A stretch of DNA of 64,000 nucleotides from UBA1413 sp037447215 (GTDB taxonomy: Bacteria > Bacteroidota > Bacteroidia > Bacteroidales > Prolixibacteraceae), in assembly GCA_037447215.1 (NCBI GenBank), contig JBBIHB010000002.1, positions 62,001 through 126,000 of the forward strand, given 5' to 3'. This document shows positions 9,621 to 18,534 of this stretch, in pieces. Below the pieces are notes generated by a model, which saw nothing but the letters and a program-made list of their open reading frames with translations, made no database searches and was not told where the DNA came from. The position numbers and the translations under genes are program-made. Numbering within the stretch: position 1 is the first letter of the stretch; each line of letters starts with the position of its first letter.

Positions 9621-11423
9621 ATGAAAATATGTTGTGTTATGAATTTAAAGGATTTTTCAATTAAAAGAATATTCATCAGCCTGTTTGCACTGTTATTTTA
9701 TTTGGTTGGTGCCACTCAGGAAATTTCATATTCAGGACGGGTACAAATGGCGGTAAACTTCCTGGCATCAGAAGAACTTGCAGGGCGGAAGGCAGGAGAA
9801 ACAGGTGATACACTCGCTGCATGGTTTATCAGGGACCAATTTAAAAACATTGGGTTGAAATTATTGTATGAGAATGGTTTACAAAATTTTTCACTTGTTT
9901 CTTCAGTGGAAACCGGAGATAATAACTTGTTGAAATTTAACGACATAAATTTCGAATTAGGCGTTGATTTCTTACCCTATTCGTTTACAGCCAATAAATT
10001 GGTTACTGCACCTGTGGTATTTGCAGGATATGGTTTTTCAATCATTCAGGATTCCATTCAATGGAACGATTATGCGAATATCGATATCAAAGGAAAATGG
10101 GTTTTGATACTGAAAGGCGATCCTGAAATTGACAAGCCGGAATCGGTATTTTCCGTTTACTCCGAAGAGAGGGCAAAAGTATTGACTGCTCAGGATAATG
10201 GCGCAGCAGGCGTATTGCTGGTGGGCGGTAAAAAATTCAACGAAAAGGATGAATTACAAAGCCTCTTCTACGATAAAAATAGTAGTACCTATTCAATCCC
10301 GGTTTTCCAGATAACACGTAGTGTTGCAGATATTTTGCTGAAAAACACCACATATACCATCGACCAGTTAGAAGAAAAAATCAATGCCTCGATGGGTTCA
10401 ATTGTGTTAACCTGCGAAGCCGAACTGACGGGGAGTGCCGATATCATTCAGAAAACGGCAAAAACCTACAATGTTGTTGGTATGCTTACAGGCAACGATC
10501 CGATATTAAAAAATGAATTCCTTGTTATCGGTGCACATTACGATCATTTGGGAATGGGAGGCCAGGGATCTGGATCACGGGCTCCTGATACTCTTGCAAT
10601 TCATTATGGAGCAGACGATAATGCATCGGGAGTTGCGGCTGTAATTGAAATTGCTTACAGGGCTGTTTCCGAAAAGACAAACCGCCGATCACTCATTTTT
10701 GCTTTATTTGGTGCCGAAGAAATGGGACTTATAGGTTCAACAAAATTTACTTCTGATCCTCCTATCGATCTGGCAAAAGTTGTAGCCATGTTTAATTTTG
10801 ATATGGTTGGACGATTGGACGAGAATACGCGGTCGTTGAGTGTGGGAGGTTCACAAACTGCAATTGAAACAGAGGAAATTCTTAACCGTTTGAATGAGGA
10901 TTTCAACCTTATTTTTTCGCCTGAAGGTAGTGGTCCTTCCGATCATGCTGCCTTTTATATGCAAAACATTCCGGTTTTCTTTGTTTCGACCGGTGCACAT
11001 GGCGACTACCATACACCAGCCGATACACCGGATAAAATAAATTACACAGGTATTGAGCAGGTAGTCAATTATATATGGTCCGTAATTCACGAAATATCCA
11101 ACCGACAGGATAAACTCTCTTTTCAGGAAGCTGGTTCAAAAACAAGACGCAGCAGGGGAGGGCGCCTTAAAGTTACATTAGGTGTGATGCCCGACTTTGC
11201 GGGTCAGGAAAAATCAGGTCTTCGGATCGATGCGGTTACCAAAGGAAAACCAGCTTCATTGGGGGGAATGCTTAAAGGCGATATAATTACAGCCATCAAC
11301 GGAAACCCCGTTGGCAATATATACGATTATATGAACCGGCTCAACACCCTAGAAGAAGGCCAGACCATTTCCATTGACATTATCAGGGAAGGTAAACCAT
11401 TGGTGCTGATTTTAAAACTATAA
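9621..11423 (+). CDS. Exported M28-family zinc aminopeptidase with PA and PDZ domains
   Basis: A signal peptide (hydrophobic residues about 18-31, ending in A-T-Q) precedes a protease-associated insert (about 120-270) and the M28 catalytic domain. The co-catalytic zinc ligands and bases are visible: His in GAHYDH (~304), Asp in GADDNASG (~331), the EE pair in GAEEMG (~364), Asp in FDMVGR (~391) and His in GDYHTPADT (~461). A PDZ domain fills about 530-600 (KGKPASLGGMLKGDIITAINGNPV). Such enzymes trim peptides in the periplasm or outside the cell. The stop is followed 10 bases later by the start of the next gene, so both are probably one transcript. ATG at 9639 is an alternative start. Confidence 0.92.
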   Translation: MKICCVMNLKDFSIKRIFISLFALLFYLVGATQEISYSGRVQMAVNFLASEELAGRKAGETGDTLAAWFIRDQFKNIGLKLLYENGLQNFSLVSSVETGDNNLLKFNDINFELGVDFLPYSFTANKLVTAPVVFAGYGFSIIQDSIQWNDYANIDIKGKWVLILKGDPEIDKPESVFSVYSEERAKVLTAQDNGAAGVLLVGGKKFNEKDELQSLFYDKNSSTYSIPVFQITRSVADILLKNTTYTIDQLEEKINASMGSIVLTCEAELTGSADIIQKTAKTYNVVGMLTGNDPILKNEFLVIGAHYDHLGMGGQGSGSRAPDTLAIHYGADDNASGVAAVIEIAYRAVSEKTNRRSLIFALFGAEEMGLIGSTKFTSDPPIDLAKVVAMFNFDMVGRLDENTRSLSVGGSQTAIETEEILNRLNEDFNLIFSPEGSGPSDHAAFYMQNIPVFFVSTGAHGDYHTPADTPDKINYTGIEQVVNYIWSVIHEISNRQDKLSFQEAGSKTRRSRGGRLKVTLGVMPDFAGQEKSGLRIDAVTKGKPASLGGMLKGDIITAINGNPVGNIYDYMNRLNTLEEGQTISIDIIREGKPLVLILKL

Positions 11424-11433
11424 ATGACATGAC

Positions 11434-14325
11434 ATGGTGAAGCTGCCTTCGACTTTTGTGTTTTTATTAATTTTTTTAAATGCATTTTCCCAGTATTTCA
11501 GCACCGGTGAAGATCCGGCCCGATTGAAGTGGAGGCAGATATCGACTGTAAATTTTCAGTTGATATATCCCGAAAGTTTTGAAACTCAAGCACAAAAGCT
11601 GGCCAATTATTTTGAATTGGTTTACCGTTATGGAGGAGAATCCCTAAATTATAAACCCCGGAAAATTTCAGTAATTTTTCATACGCATACGGTAAAGTCG
11701 AATGGGCTCGTTGGATGGGCTCCCCGCCGTATGGAAATTTTTACTCCGCCACATCAGGCCACCTATGGTCAGGACTGGCTCGAACAATTGGCCATTCATG
11801 AATTCAGGCATGTGGTGCAGGTGGATAAAGTTCACAGTCAGATTCCAGGGATTGTGAAATTTATATTGGGTGAACAAAGCAGCGCATTGATTACCGGCTC
11901 CTACCTGCCTTTCTGGTTCCTCGAAGGCGATGCTGTGGTAACAGAAACAGCACTTGGGCATTTTGGAAGGGGGAGGCTGCCATCGTTTCTGATGGAGCAT
12001 AAGGCACAGGTTGTCGAAAAAGGAATTTTTTCATACGATAAGGCTTTCAACCGATCATATCGCGATTTTGTCCCTGATCATTATAAGCTCGGGTACCATC
12101 TGGTTGGCGAATCACGGTACCATTTCGGATCTGAACTTTGGAGCAATGCAATCGACCGCGCAGCACAAAAACCCTGGTCTTTGACACCATTTAACAGATC
12201 ATTGAAACAGCATACTGGACTTAATCAGGTACAACTTTACCAAACGATATTTGATAGCCTTCGGGTTGTATGGAAATCAGCGGACTTTGAATTCAACGCT
12301 TCCAATTTTGAAATGATCAGGAATTCGGGGCTCTCTCCTTTTACAAATTATATTTATAACCATGTGCTTCCATCGGGGTCTATTGTTACCTTGCGTACAG
12401 GTTTTGATTATATTCCTCAATTTATCTGTATTTATCCGGATAATAGTGAAGAGATAATTTATACCCCAGGGCAAATTTTTGAAGAGTCGGTCAGCTTTCG
12501 TGATGAATGGATAATTTGGTCGGAACATGTTCCTGATCTGCGTTGGACACATGCAGGAAAGTCTATAATCAGGCTTTTAAACAGTGAAAACGGCCAATTA
12601 AAATCTTTTTATCCTGATTATAAGGCATTTTCGCCTGCGATTTCTCCTGATAAACAATATGTAGCCGTTTTAGAGGTCGATTTTATAAATAATTATTACC
12701 TCTCTGTATATAACTTATCCTCAGGTACAATTAAAGAAAGATTTCAAAGTGAAGATAATAACTATTTTTTCAGTCCGGTTTGGATTAACGATTCAACCCT
12801 GGCAACAATCGTTTTAACCAGAAATGGTAAAGAACTTTGCCTGATTAATCCGTCCTTAAAAAAAATGGAGTTGCTTTCTGTACCTGAACTCTGGGAAATT
12901 AAGCAACTCTTTTATTACAATGGGGAGTTATACTTTATTAATGGATATTCTGGAAAGGATGAACTTTGGAAAATTTCGCTTTCCGATTTATCAACTTCCC
13001 GGATTTTAGAAGCACGTTTTGGCCAGGCTTATCCTGCATTTGAAAATGACGGTTCGCTTATATTGAGTGACTATACTGCAAATGGTTACCAGTTGATCAG
13101 GTATTTACCCGAATCTTTAAAAGTCAACGTTAAGGAGGAACCCAAAAAAGAATCATTTCAACTGGCAGAGTTTTTATCAGGGCAGGAACAGGGTAGTGTA
13201 GATTTTAACCAATCAGACACAATCAGGTATAATTCAACCCGTTATTACAAAGGTCTTAACCTGTTTAAGTTTCATAGCTGGGCGCCATTGGTTTTTGATA
13301 TAAATTCATATGATGTTCAACCGGGTTTTAGTTTGAACTCACAGAATTTACTTGGAACAGCTGAGTCAACATTAGGTTACAAATGGAACATGTCGGAAAA
13401 AACTGGAAAATATTTTGTAAATTTTGAATACAAAGGTTGGTTTCCTATTATTAAATTTGAAGCCGAAGCAGGCAATAGATCCTCACAATATTATGAAATT
13501 CAGATATTTAAAAATCAATATGGTGAAATTATCCGTCAGGATACAATACTTAAGGACTTTACCTGGCAGGAGAGAAATGTGAATTTGAATATTCGATTGC
13601 CACTTAATCTGACTATGGGACCGTGGTTTCGCTATTTGCAGCCCGAACTAAAATATGATGTAACTCAGTTTACACATAACACCTCCACACCTACGGGCTT
13701 CACAAATGGCAATATGAAAACATTATCATACAGATTATATTATCATCAGATTCTTCGTAAGGCATATCGGGATATTATGCCCAACTGGGGATTTGCAGGT
13801 GATGTTTCCTACAGAAATACCCTGAATGGCGATGTGGATGTTGGCTCATTGGTGGCTGGACAGCTACATACTTTTCTGCCAGCCATTTCGCGCAATCATG
13901 GCATAACCTTGTATGCTGGCTATCAACAACGTGTCAAGGGACAGAAGCACAGTTTTGGTGATGTAATAAGAATCCCCCGGGGCTGGAGCCGGATGAACAG
14001 CAATATCCTGGCATCATTCTCAGCGGAATACCGGATGCCTTTGTTTTATCCCGATAAGAATTTTGGGAGATGGATATACTTTAGGCGGGTGTATTCTGCC
14101 ATTTTCGGGGATCATGCATGGGTATCGGGTGATATTTTAAGAAACGGGCAAATTGAGGGTAGGTTTAAAAAAGAAATCACCTCTATTGGAATAGATCTTT
14201 CAGCTGATATTAACCTGATGAGGTTGTATGCCCCGGCAACCATTGGGATCAGAACTGCCTATCTTCCTGAAAGAAATGACTATGTATTTAAATTACTATT
14301 CTCAATAGATTTTACTTCTTTCTAA
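11434..14325 (+). CDS. HExxH metallopeptidase-like / beta-propeller / outer-membrane beta-barrel protein
   Basis: After a short signal peptide (cleavage after FLNAFS) comes a gluzincin-like domain. HEFRH at residues 122-126 fits HExxH, and WFLEGDA at 161-167 supplies Glu164 as a plausible third ligand 38 residues downstream. Residues about 310-590 are repeated strands of the WD40/TolB type (SPDKQYVAVLEVD, SPVWINDSTLATIV). The last about 330 residues are amphipathic strands ending in Phe (FSIDFTSF), the signature of an outer-membrane beta-barrel. I know of similar peptidase-MA-like plus propeller proteins in Bacteroidota but no established function. It follows the M28 peptidase by 10 bases. 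Its 3' end overlaps the convergent gene by 14 bases. Confidence 0.75.
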   Translation: MVKLPSTFVFLLIFLNAFSQYFSTGEDPARLKWRQISTVNFQLIYPESFETQAQKLANYFELVYRYGGESLNYKPRKISVIFHTHTVKSNGLVGWAPRRMEIFTPPHQATYGQDWLEQLAIHEFRHVVQVDKVHSQIPGIVKFILGEQSSALITGSYLPFWFLEGDAVVTETALGHFGRGRLPSFLMEHKAQVVEKGIFSYDKAFNRSYRDFVPDHYKLGYHLVGESRYHFGSELWSNAIDRAAQKPWSLTPFNRSLKQHTGLNQVQLYQTIFDSLRVVWKSADFEFNASNFEMIRNSGLSPFTNYIYNHVLPSGSIVTLRTGFDYIPQFICIYPDNSEEIIYTPGQIFEESVSFRDEWIIWSEHVPDLRWTHAGKSIIRLLNSENGQLKSFYPDYKAFSPAISPDKQYVAVLEVDFINNYYLSVYNLSSGTIKERFQSEDNNYFFSPVWINDSTLATIVLTRNGKELCLINPSLKKMELLSVPELWEIKQLFYYNGELYFINGYSGKDELWKISLSDLSTSRILEARFGQAYPAFENDGSLILSDYTANGYQLIRYLPESLKVNVKEEPKKESFQLAEFLSGQEQGSVDFNQSDTIRYNSTRYYKGLNLFKFHSWAPLVFDINSYDVQPGFSLNSQNLLGTAESTLGYKWNMSEKTGKYFVNFEYKGWFPIIKFEAEAGNRSSQYYEIQIFKNQYGEIIRQDTILKDFTWQERNVNLNIRLPLNLTMGPWFRYLQPELKYDVTQFTHNTSTPTGFTNGNMKTLSYRLYYHQILRKAYRDIMPNWGFAGDVSYRNTLNGDVDVGSLVAGQLHTFLPAISRNHGITLYAGYQQRVKGQKHSFGDVIRIPRGWSRMNSNILASFSAEYRMPLFYPDKNFGRWIYFRRVYSAIFGDHAWVSGDILRNGQIEGRFKKEITSIGIDLSADINLMRLYAPATIGIRTAYLPERNDYVFKLLFSIDFTSF

Positions 14326-15505
14326 GTGTAATTAAGGTAATTTCGGCAGGCATATCAATTCTTATGGGTATCCCAATGGTACCCAAACCACGGTTCACAT
14401 AAAGGAAATTTTCGTTATATTCGTAAAGTCCGGCCCATTTGTTCCGTGATAAGTAAATCAGGCTGAATTCTATTCCGGCCAATTTTATCCCCCATTGTAA
14501 TCCATGGCTGTGCCCCGACAGGGTAATAGGAAAATTATCCATGTATTTCACAACTGAATCCCAGTGCGCAGGATCGTGTGATAAGAGAATTTTAAAGGAA
14601 TTTTCAGGAATACCAGTGGTAGCTTTATTGAGATCGGCATATTGAGGGAAAGGAGGGTGGCCCCAATTCTCGACCCCAACAACATAAATTGAGTCGGATT
14701 CACTTTTTAATTTAATTGCACTGTTTTTAAGCAGAACATATCCTAAATGGTGATATGAGTTTAGTATCCCCTGATAATTTTCCTCCTTCATCATCTCATC
14801 AGGCCATCTGTAATAATAGCCATAATCGTGATTACCAGGTACAGCAATCTTTTTTGTAGCCTTAAAACCAGCCATCATTTCTTTCCATTTATCTGCTTCA
14901 TAGGAAAAATTGTTGACCAAATCACCTGTAAATACCATAATATCAGGGTTAAACCGGTTATTAACTTCAATTACCCTGTCAAGCATTTTTTCAGATTGAA
15001 AACTACCAAGATGCAGGTCCGATATCTGGGCTAAACGGTATCCATCAAAAGAGTCTGGCAGATGCTCAAAGCTTAAATCAATATTTTTCACTGATAAAGT
15101 GCGGGGGCCAAATGAGAATCCCCAAAAAAATATCAACAGGACTGAAATGGAAAGTACAAAACTGCCAACCGAAATAATATAATGTTTTTCAGTGTTCCTG
15201 CTAACGAATGGAAATAATATACTACCAGCAACCAGAGGAAAACGAGAAAATATATCGCAAATCAGAATTGAATTGTAAAAAAAGTAGAAAGAATACCTTG
15301 TAGAAGTTGAAGTATTGAATGGATAAATAAACAACATACCGAATGATAATGTTTGGAGTGCAGTAAAAATCCAAAAAAAAGTTCTATACATTTTGTAATG
15401 ACGACTATTTTTAATCAGGTTCTTTAAGGTTATCCAGGAAAGGAATGAAATCAATATATAAAATCCCAGTATAATTAATCCTGTTGTAAGCGGAATATTT
15501 CTCAT
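14312..15505 (-). CDS. Membrane-anchored metallophosphoesterase
   Basis: This is a calcineurin-like phosphoesterase of the YkuE/YaeI type. Four or five hydrophobic segments fill residues 5-150. The soluble catalytic domain follows with all dimetal motifs in order: DLHLGS, GDLVN, GNHD, SHDPAHW and GHSHG. Related E. coli and Bacillus proteins hydrolyse lipid-linked or UDP-sugar pyrophosphates at the membrane, but the substrate here cannot be read. I place the start at ATG 15505 (MRNIPLTTG); an in-frame TTG five codons upstream is less likely. The gene faces the propeller protein and shares 14 coding bases with it. Confidence 0.88.
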   Translation of the reverse strand: MRNIPLTTGLIILGFYILISFLSWITLKNLIKNSRHYKMYRTFFWIFTALQTLSFGMLFIYPFNTSTSTRYSFYFFYNSILICDIFSRFPLVAGSILFPFVSRNTEKHYIISVGSFVLSISVLLIFFWGFSFGPRTLSVKNIDLSFEHLPDSFDGYRLAQISDLHLGSFQSEKMLDRVIEVNNRFNPDIMVFTGDLVNNFSYEADKWKEMMAGFKATKKIAVPGNHDYGYYYRWPDEMMKEENYQGILNSYHHLGYVLLKNSAIKLKSESDSIYVVGVENWGHPPFPQYADLNKATTGIPENSFKILLSHDPAHWDSVVKYMDNFPITLSGHSHGLQWGIKLAGIEFSLIYLSRNKWAGLYEYNENFLYVNRGLGTIGIPIRIDMPAEITLITLRKK

Positions 15506-15633
15506 ACTTATCGGCAACAAATCTTTTTATTCATTGCAAAGATGCAAAATATTATTCCAATACGACAAATCCAATTTAATCGATAGCAATTGTGAATAGA
15601 AATGTTACAAAAAGACAATATCAAATTCCAAAT

Positions 15634-15649
15634 ATTTACATATGTAAAT
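15634..15649. promoter_or_regulatory. Perfect 16-bp palindrome ATTTACATATGTAAAT
   Basis: The 16 bases are self-complementary with no spacer, as expected of a site for a dimeric DNA-binding protein. The core TACATATGTA occurs again at 18379-18388, between pyrD and the E2 gene. Ownership by the XRE protein at 16111 is a guess. Confidence 0.4.
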
Positions 15650-16006
15650 GATAAATCAATTCCGAATTACTCTACAGAGGATATACTAGAGAATTGTATA
15701 TTAGAAATGTAACTTGTTTTTTATTTAGATTCAAAATAAATTAATTATAATTTACAAAATAACTAAATTTGATCATACTTAATATTAAAATAATTATATA
15801 GTACATATAATCAGTTATTTAATATTTATTATATAAATATATAATTGATATAAATATGCAAAAATTATAAATCAATTAAAAAATAAACGATAAAATATAA
15901 TATATATAACTTAATATCAGCTTATTATGAAATTTATTTGAATATTTATTAGAATTTAAGGAATAAATATAATAAATTGATTATCAGTCATATGTGAAAT
16001 TATTGA

Positions 16007-16028
16007 TTAATTTGATTTATCAAATTAA
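16007..16028. promoter_or_regulatory. Inverted repeat upstream of the XRE gene
   Basis: Perfect 9-base arms TTAATTTGA and TCAAATTAA flank a 4-base spacer (TTTA). The repeat lies 44 bases before the -33 element of the XRE promoter, a reasonable position for an operator. In such AT-rich DNA a chance repeat is possible. Confidence 0.4.
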
Positions 16029-16072
16029 CTTATTTAGATTAAATATAAATAAGATACATTTGTAATATTTGC

Positions 16073-16103
16073 TTTGGAAATAAAAAATTTGTGTTTACAT
16101 TTG
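16073..16103 (+). promoter_or_regulatory. Bacteroidota-type promoter of the XRE regulator gene
   Basis: TTTG at 16073-16076, a spacer of exactly 19 bases, and TACATTTG at 16096-16103 form a textbook -33/-7 pair. The -7 element ends only seven bases before the ATG at 16111, so transcription should start at or within a base or two of the start codon, giving a leaderless or nearly leaderless mRNA. Confidence 0.75.
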
Positions 16104-16110
16104 TTCCGTA

Positions 16111-16482
16111 ATGAAAGAACGAATAAAACAATTCATGGATTATAAAGCATTGAGTGCAGCCGAACTTGCCGATCAGATCGGGGTACAACGCTCAAATGTA
16201 TCTCACGTTTTAACCGGGAGAAATAATCCGAGTTCGTCGTTCCTTGAAAAATTGCTCGTCACTTTTCCCGAACTGGAAGCTCGGTGGCTAATAGTTGGAG
16301 AAGGCCAGATGATAAAAGATGGAACAGTTGAAAGCCAGAATACAGGTTTACCCGGTATGTTTGCAACGCCAACGGCCAGGAAGGAAATAATACCCAAAAT
16401 GGCTGATGAGATGAAAGAAGTTGATAGGATCGTTATTTTATATAAAGACAGGACGTTTAAGGACTATTACCCTGAGAATTAA
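16111..16482 (+). CDS. XRE-family helix-turn-helix regulator
   Basis: Residues 1-60 form a Cro/CI-type HTH (ELADQIGVQRSNVSHVLTG), with the recognition helix around 25-34 and the typical N-N-P-S loop. The segment LEARWLIVGEGQM that follows is common to phage-repressor-like XRE proteins. The C-terminal 60 residues carry no recognised sensor domain and end in a short charged helix (MKEVDRIVILYKDRTFKDYY). It stands alone, with its own promoter before it and a strong terminator after it. The inverted repeats upstream suggest autoregulation, which is inference. Confidence 0.85.
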   Translation: MKERIKQFMDYKALSAAELADQIGVQRSNVSHVLTGRNNPSSSFLEKLLVTFPELEARWLIVGEGQMIKDGTVESQNTGLPGMFATPTARKEIIPKMADEMKEVDRIVILYKDRTFKDYYPEN

Positions 16483-16531
16483 ATATTTTACAGTCCCATA
16501 GATTTTTACTCTTTGCACAAAACCATTCGAC

Positions 16532-16565
16532 AAAAGGTCTCATATCAGAGGCCTTTTGCTTTTTT
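16532..16565 (+). terminator. Rho-independent terminator after the XRE gene
   Basis: AAAAGGTCTC (16532-16541) pairs with GAGGCCTTTT (16548-16557) through ten positions including one G-U pair. The loop is six bases and is followed by GCTTTTTT. It ends the regulator transcript before pyrK. Confidence 0.85.
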
Positions 16566-16624
16566 ATTGCTCCATGTTTCCATCGAATACAAATCATTTC
16601 TGTTTTATAGAAATAAATGTTCAG

Positions 16625-16632
16625 TATATTTG
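16625..16632 (+). promoter_or_regulatory. -7 element of the pyrK-pyrD promoter
   Basis: TATATTTG matches TAnnTTTG and ends 16 bases before the pyrK ATG, so the leader would be about ten bases. No clear TTG at the 19-base spacing. Confidence 0.5.
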
Positions 16633-16648
16633 TCCTAAATTTGGATAG

Positions 16649-17422
16649 ATGGATAAAAGAGTAAATAGCTTCATCATTCTCGAAAATAAGCCTTTGAATT
16701 CAACCAATTACTGTATAAAACTACAAACTGATTTTCCGCTTCCTGAAATTGTTCCAGGTCAGTTTACAAATGTAGAAATCCCTGCAAATAAAGAGATATT
16801 TTTACGAAGGCCATTTTCAATATTCGATGCAGATAATGAAAACAACACTATTACTATCCTTGTGAAAATATTGGGAAGAGGCTCTAAAACACTCACTGAA
16901 ATTAGTCCAGGAACCAGGATCAGCATGGTGTATCCTCTGGGAAAAGGTTTCACCCTGCCTGCACGTGATGAAAAAATACTTGCAGTAGGCGGTGGAAGTG
17001 GATTGGCACCTGTATTGTACCTGATAAAATATGCCGAAACCATGCCCGAAAACTCCCTGGTCGTTCTTGGCGCACGCACTCATATCGATCATTTTTCAGG
17101 AATAGATTCATACCAGGAATATGCCCGGATTGATTACGCCACCGATGATGGTTCATTCGGGCATAAAGGTTTTGTAACGCAGCATCCTGCTTTTGAACAA
17201 ATATCGGAGTTTGACAGAATATACGCATGTGGTCCCCTCCCCATGATGAAGGCAGTAGCCAAAATTGCAAGAGATAACAATATTGATTGTGAAGTTTCAC
17301 TTGAAAATTTAATGGCCTGTGGATTTGGTGTTTGCCTATGCTGTATTGAACCAACTGTTAAAGGTAACCAATGCGTATGCACCGAGGGACCAGTATTCAA
17401 AATAAATGATTTAAAATGGTGA
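16649..17422 (+). CDS. pyrK: Dihydroorotate dehydrogenase B, electron-transfer subunit PyrK
   Basis: PyrK carries electrons from the PyrD flavin to NAD+ in the heterotetrameric class 1B enzyme of pyrimidine synthesis. The FAD motif RRPFSIFD is near residue 52, the NAD-binding GGGSGLAP near 114, and a 2Fe-2S cysteine cluster lies in the last 40 residues (ACGFGVCLCC, then CVC). Length (257) is normal. Its last seven bases overlap the pyrD start, so the subunits are translationally coupled. Confidence 0.95.
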   Translation: MDKRVNSFIILENKPLNSTNYCIKLQTDFPLPEIVPGQFTNVEIPANKEIFLRRPFSIFDADNENNTITILVKILGRGSKTLTEISPGTRISMVYPLGKGFTLPARDEKILAVGGGSGLAPVLYLIKYAETMPENSLVVLGARTHIDHFSGIDSYQEYARIDYATDDGSFGHKGFVTQHPAFEQISEFDRIYACGPLPMMKAVAKIARDNNIDCEVSLENLMACGFGVCLCCIEPTVKGNQCVCTEGPVFKINDLKW

Positions 17423-18327
17423 ATTTGTCGCTGAAAATTAAGGATTTATACCTGAAAAACCCGGTTATGACAGCATCCGGATGCTCAGGTTTCGGAGAGG
17501 AGCTCAACGACTTTTACGACGTATCCCAACTGGGTGCAATTCTTTTAAAAGGTATTACTCCTCGAAATCGTGAAGGAAATGCTTATCCAAGAATGGCAGA
17601 AACTGCATCGGGGATGCTTAATGCAGTTGGTTTGCAAAATAAAGGGGTCGATTATTTTATTGATAGAATTTATCCTCGGATTAAGCATTATAATACTCCA
17701 CTGATTGTTAATGTAAACGGATCTACAGTTGAAGAATACATTGAAGTAACTGAAAAGATTAGTACCCTTGAGAGGGTAGAGGCTATTGAACTGAATATCT
17801 CCTGTCCTAATGTAAAAGAAGGAGGAATGGCTTTTGGGGTTAGTTGCCCGGGTGCTTCTTTTGTCACTAGAGAGGTCAGGAAAGTTTACAATAAACCATT
17901 GATTGTAAAATTATCGCCAAACGTTACAGATATTGCCGAAATTGCAAGAGCCGTTGAGGCTGAAGGCGCCGATAGTGTTTCATTAGTTAATACTTTTCTG
18001 GGAATGGCTATAGATGCTGAATCACGAAAGCCACGATTATCTACTATTACAGGTGGGCTTTCAGGCCCTGCTATAAAGCCAATTGCATTAAGAATGGTGT
18101 GGCAAGTCTCAAAAGCAGTTAAAATCCCAGTAATTGGTTTAGGCGGCATAATGAATGCCACCGATGCGGTTGAATTTTTTCTTGCAGGGGCTTCAGCCGT
18201 TCAGATTGGAACCGCAATTTTTATTGATCCTTTTATTCCATTGAAAATTATCGAGGGGATCGAAGAATATTTGAATAGGAATGGTTACAGCGATATATCA
18301 GAAATCATCGGCGGGTTACAAATGTAA
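17416..18327 (+). CDS. pyrD: Dihydroorotate dehydrogenase B, catalytic subunit PyrD
   Basis: This FMN TIM-barrel subunit oxidises dihydroorotate to orotate in the cytoplasm. The class 1 motifs are present: NVNGSTVEEY, the ELNISCPNVKEGGMAFG loop with the Cys used as catalytic base in class 1B enzymes, KLSPNVTDI, and the phosphate-binding GGLSGPAIKP and GLGGI...GASAVQIGT segments. The seven-base overlap with pyrK is typical of the pair and confirms NAD-linked class 1B rather than the fumarate-dependent class 1A. A 207-base gap with a TACATATGTA palindrome follows. Confidence 0.96.
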   Translation: MVNLSLKIKDLYLKNPVMTASGCSGFGEELNDFYDVSQLGAILLKGITPRNREGNAYPRMAETASGMLNAVGLQNKGVDYFIDRIYPRIKHYNTPLIVNVNGSTVEEYIEVTEKISTLERVEAIELNISCPNVKEGGMAFGVSCPGASFVTREVRKVYNKPLIVKLSPNVTDIAEIARAVEAEGADSVSLVNTFLGMAIDAESRKPRLSTITGGLSGPAIKPIALRMVWQVSKAVKIPVIGLGGIMNATDAVEFFLAGASAVQIGTAIFIDPFIPLKIIEGIEEYLNRNGYSDISEIIGGLQM

Positions 18328-18534
18328 TATTTATTTTCACTTAATAAATACAAATGTATATTTTTAATTTAAACGTATTACATATGTATATTGATTAATT
18401 ATGTTAGTATTGTGTCATTTTGTCAGGGAGTTATAACTGATAATGAACGGGAAAAATGAAATTGTAATGTGAACATTTCAATCTCTATTCTGTTCTTTAA
18501 TGTATAAGTTGCAATCCATATAATTTTTATACTA

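Larger units (their letters stand above)
15506..16072. other. Gene-free, extremely AT-rich regulatory region
   Basis: No plausible gene is present. I counted 44 G or C bases in 15721-16080, about 12% G+C, against roughly 40% in the coding sequence around it. Two perfect inverted repeats stand out (15634-15649 and 16007-16028). There are no DnaA-box-like TTATCCACA words, so I see no support for a replication origin. The region separates two divergently placed units and ends in the promoter of the XRE regulator. Confidence 0.8.

Noticed and set aside
15506..16110. Possible replication origin in the AT-rich block
   Set aside because: No DnaA-box-like words, no dnaA, gyrB or rpmH nearby, and an ordinary regulator promoter explains one end.
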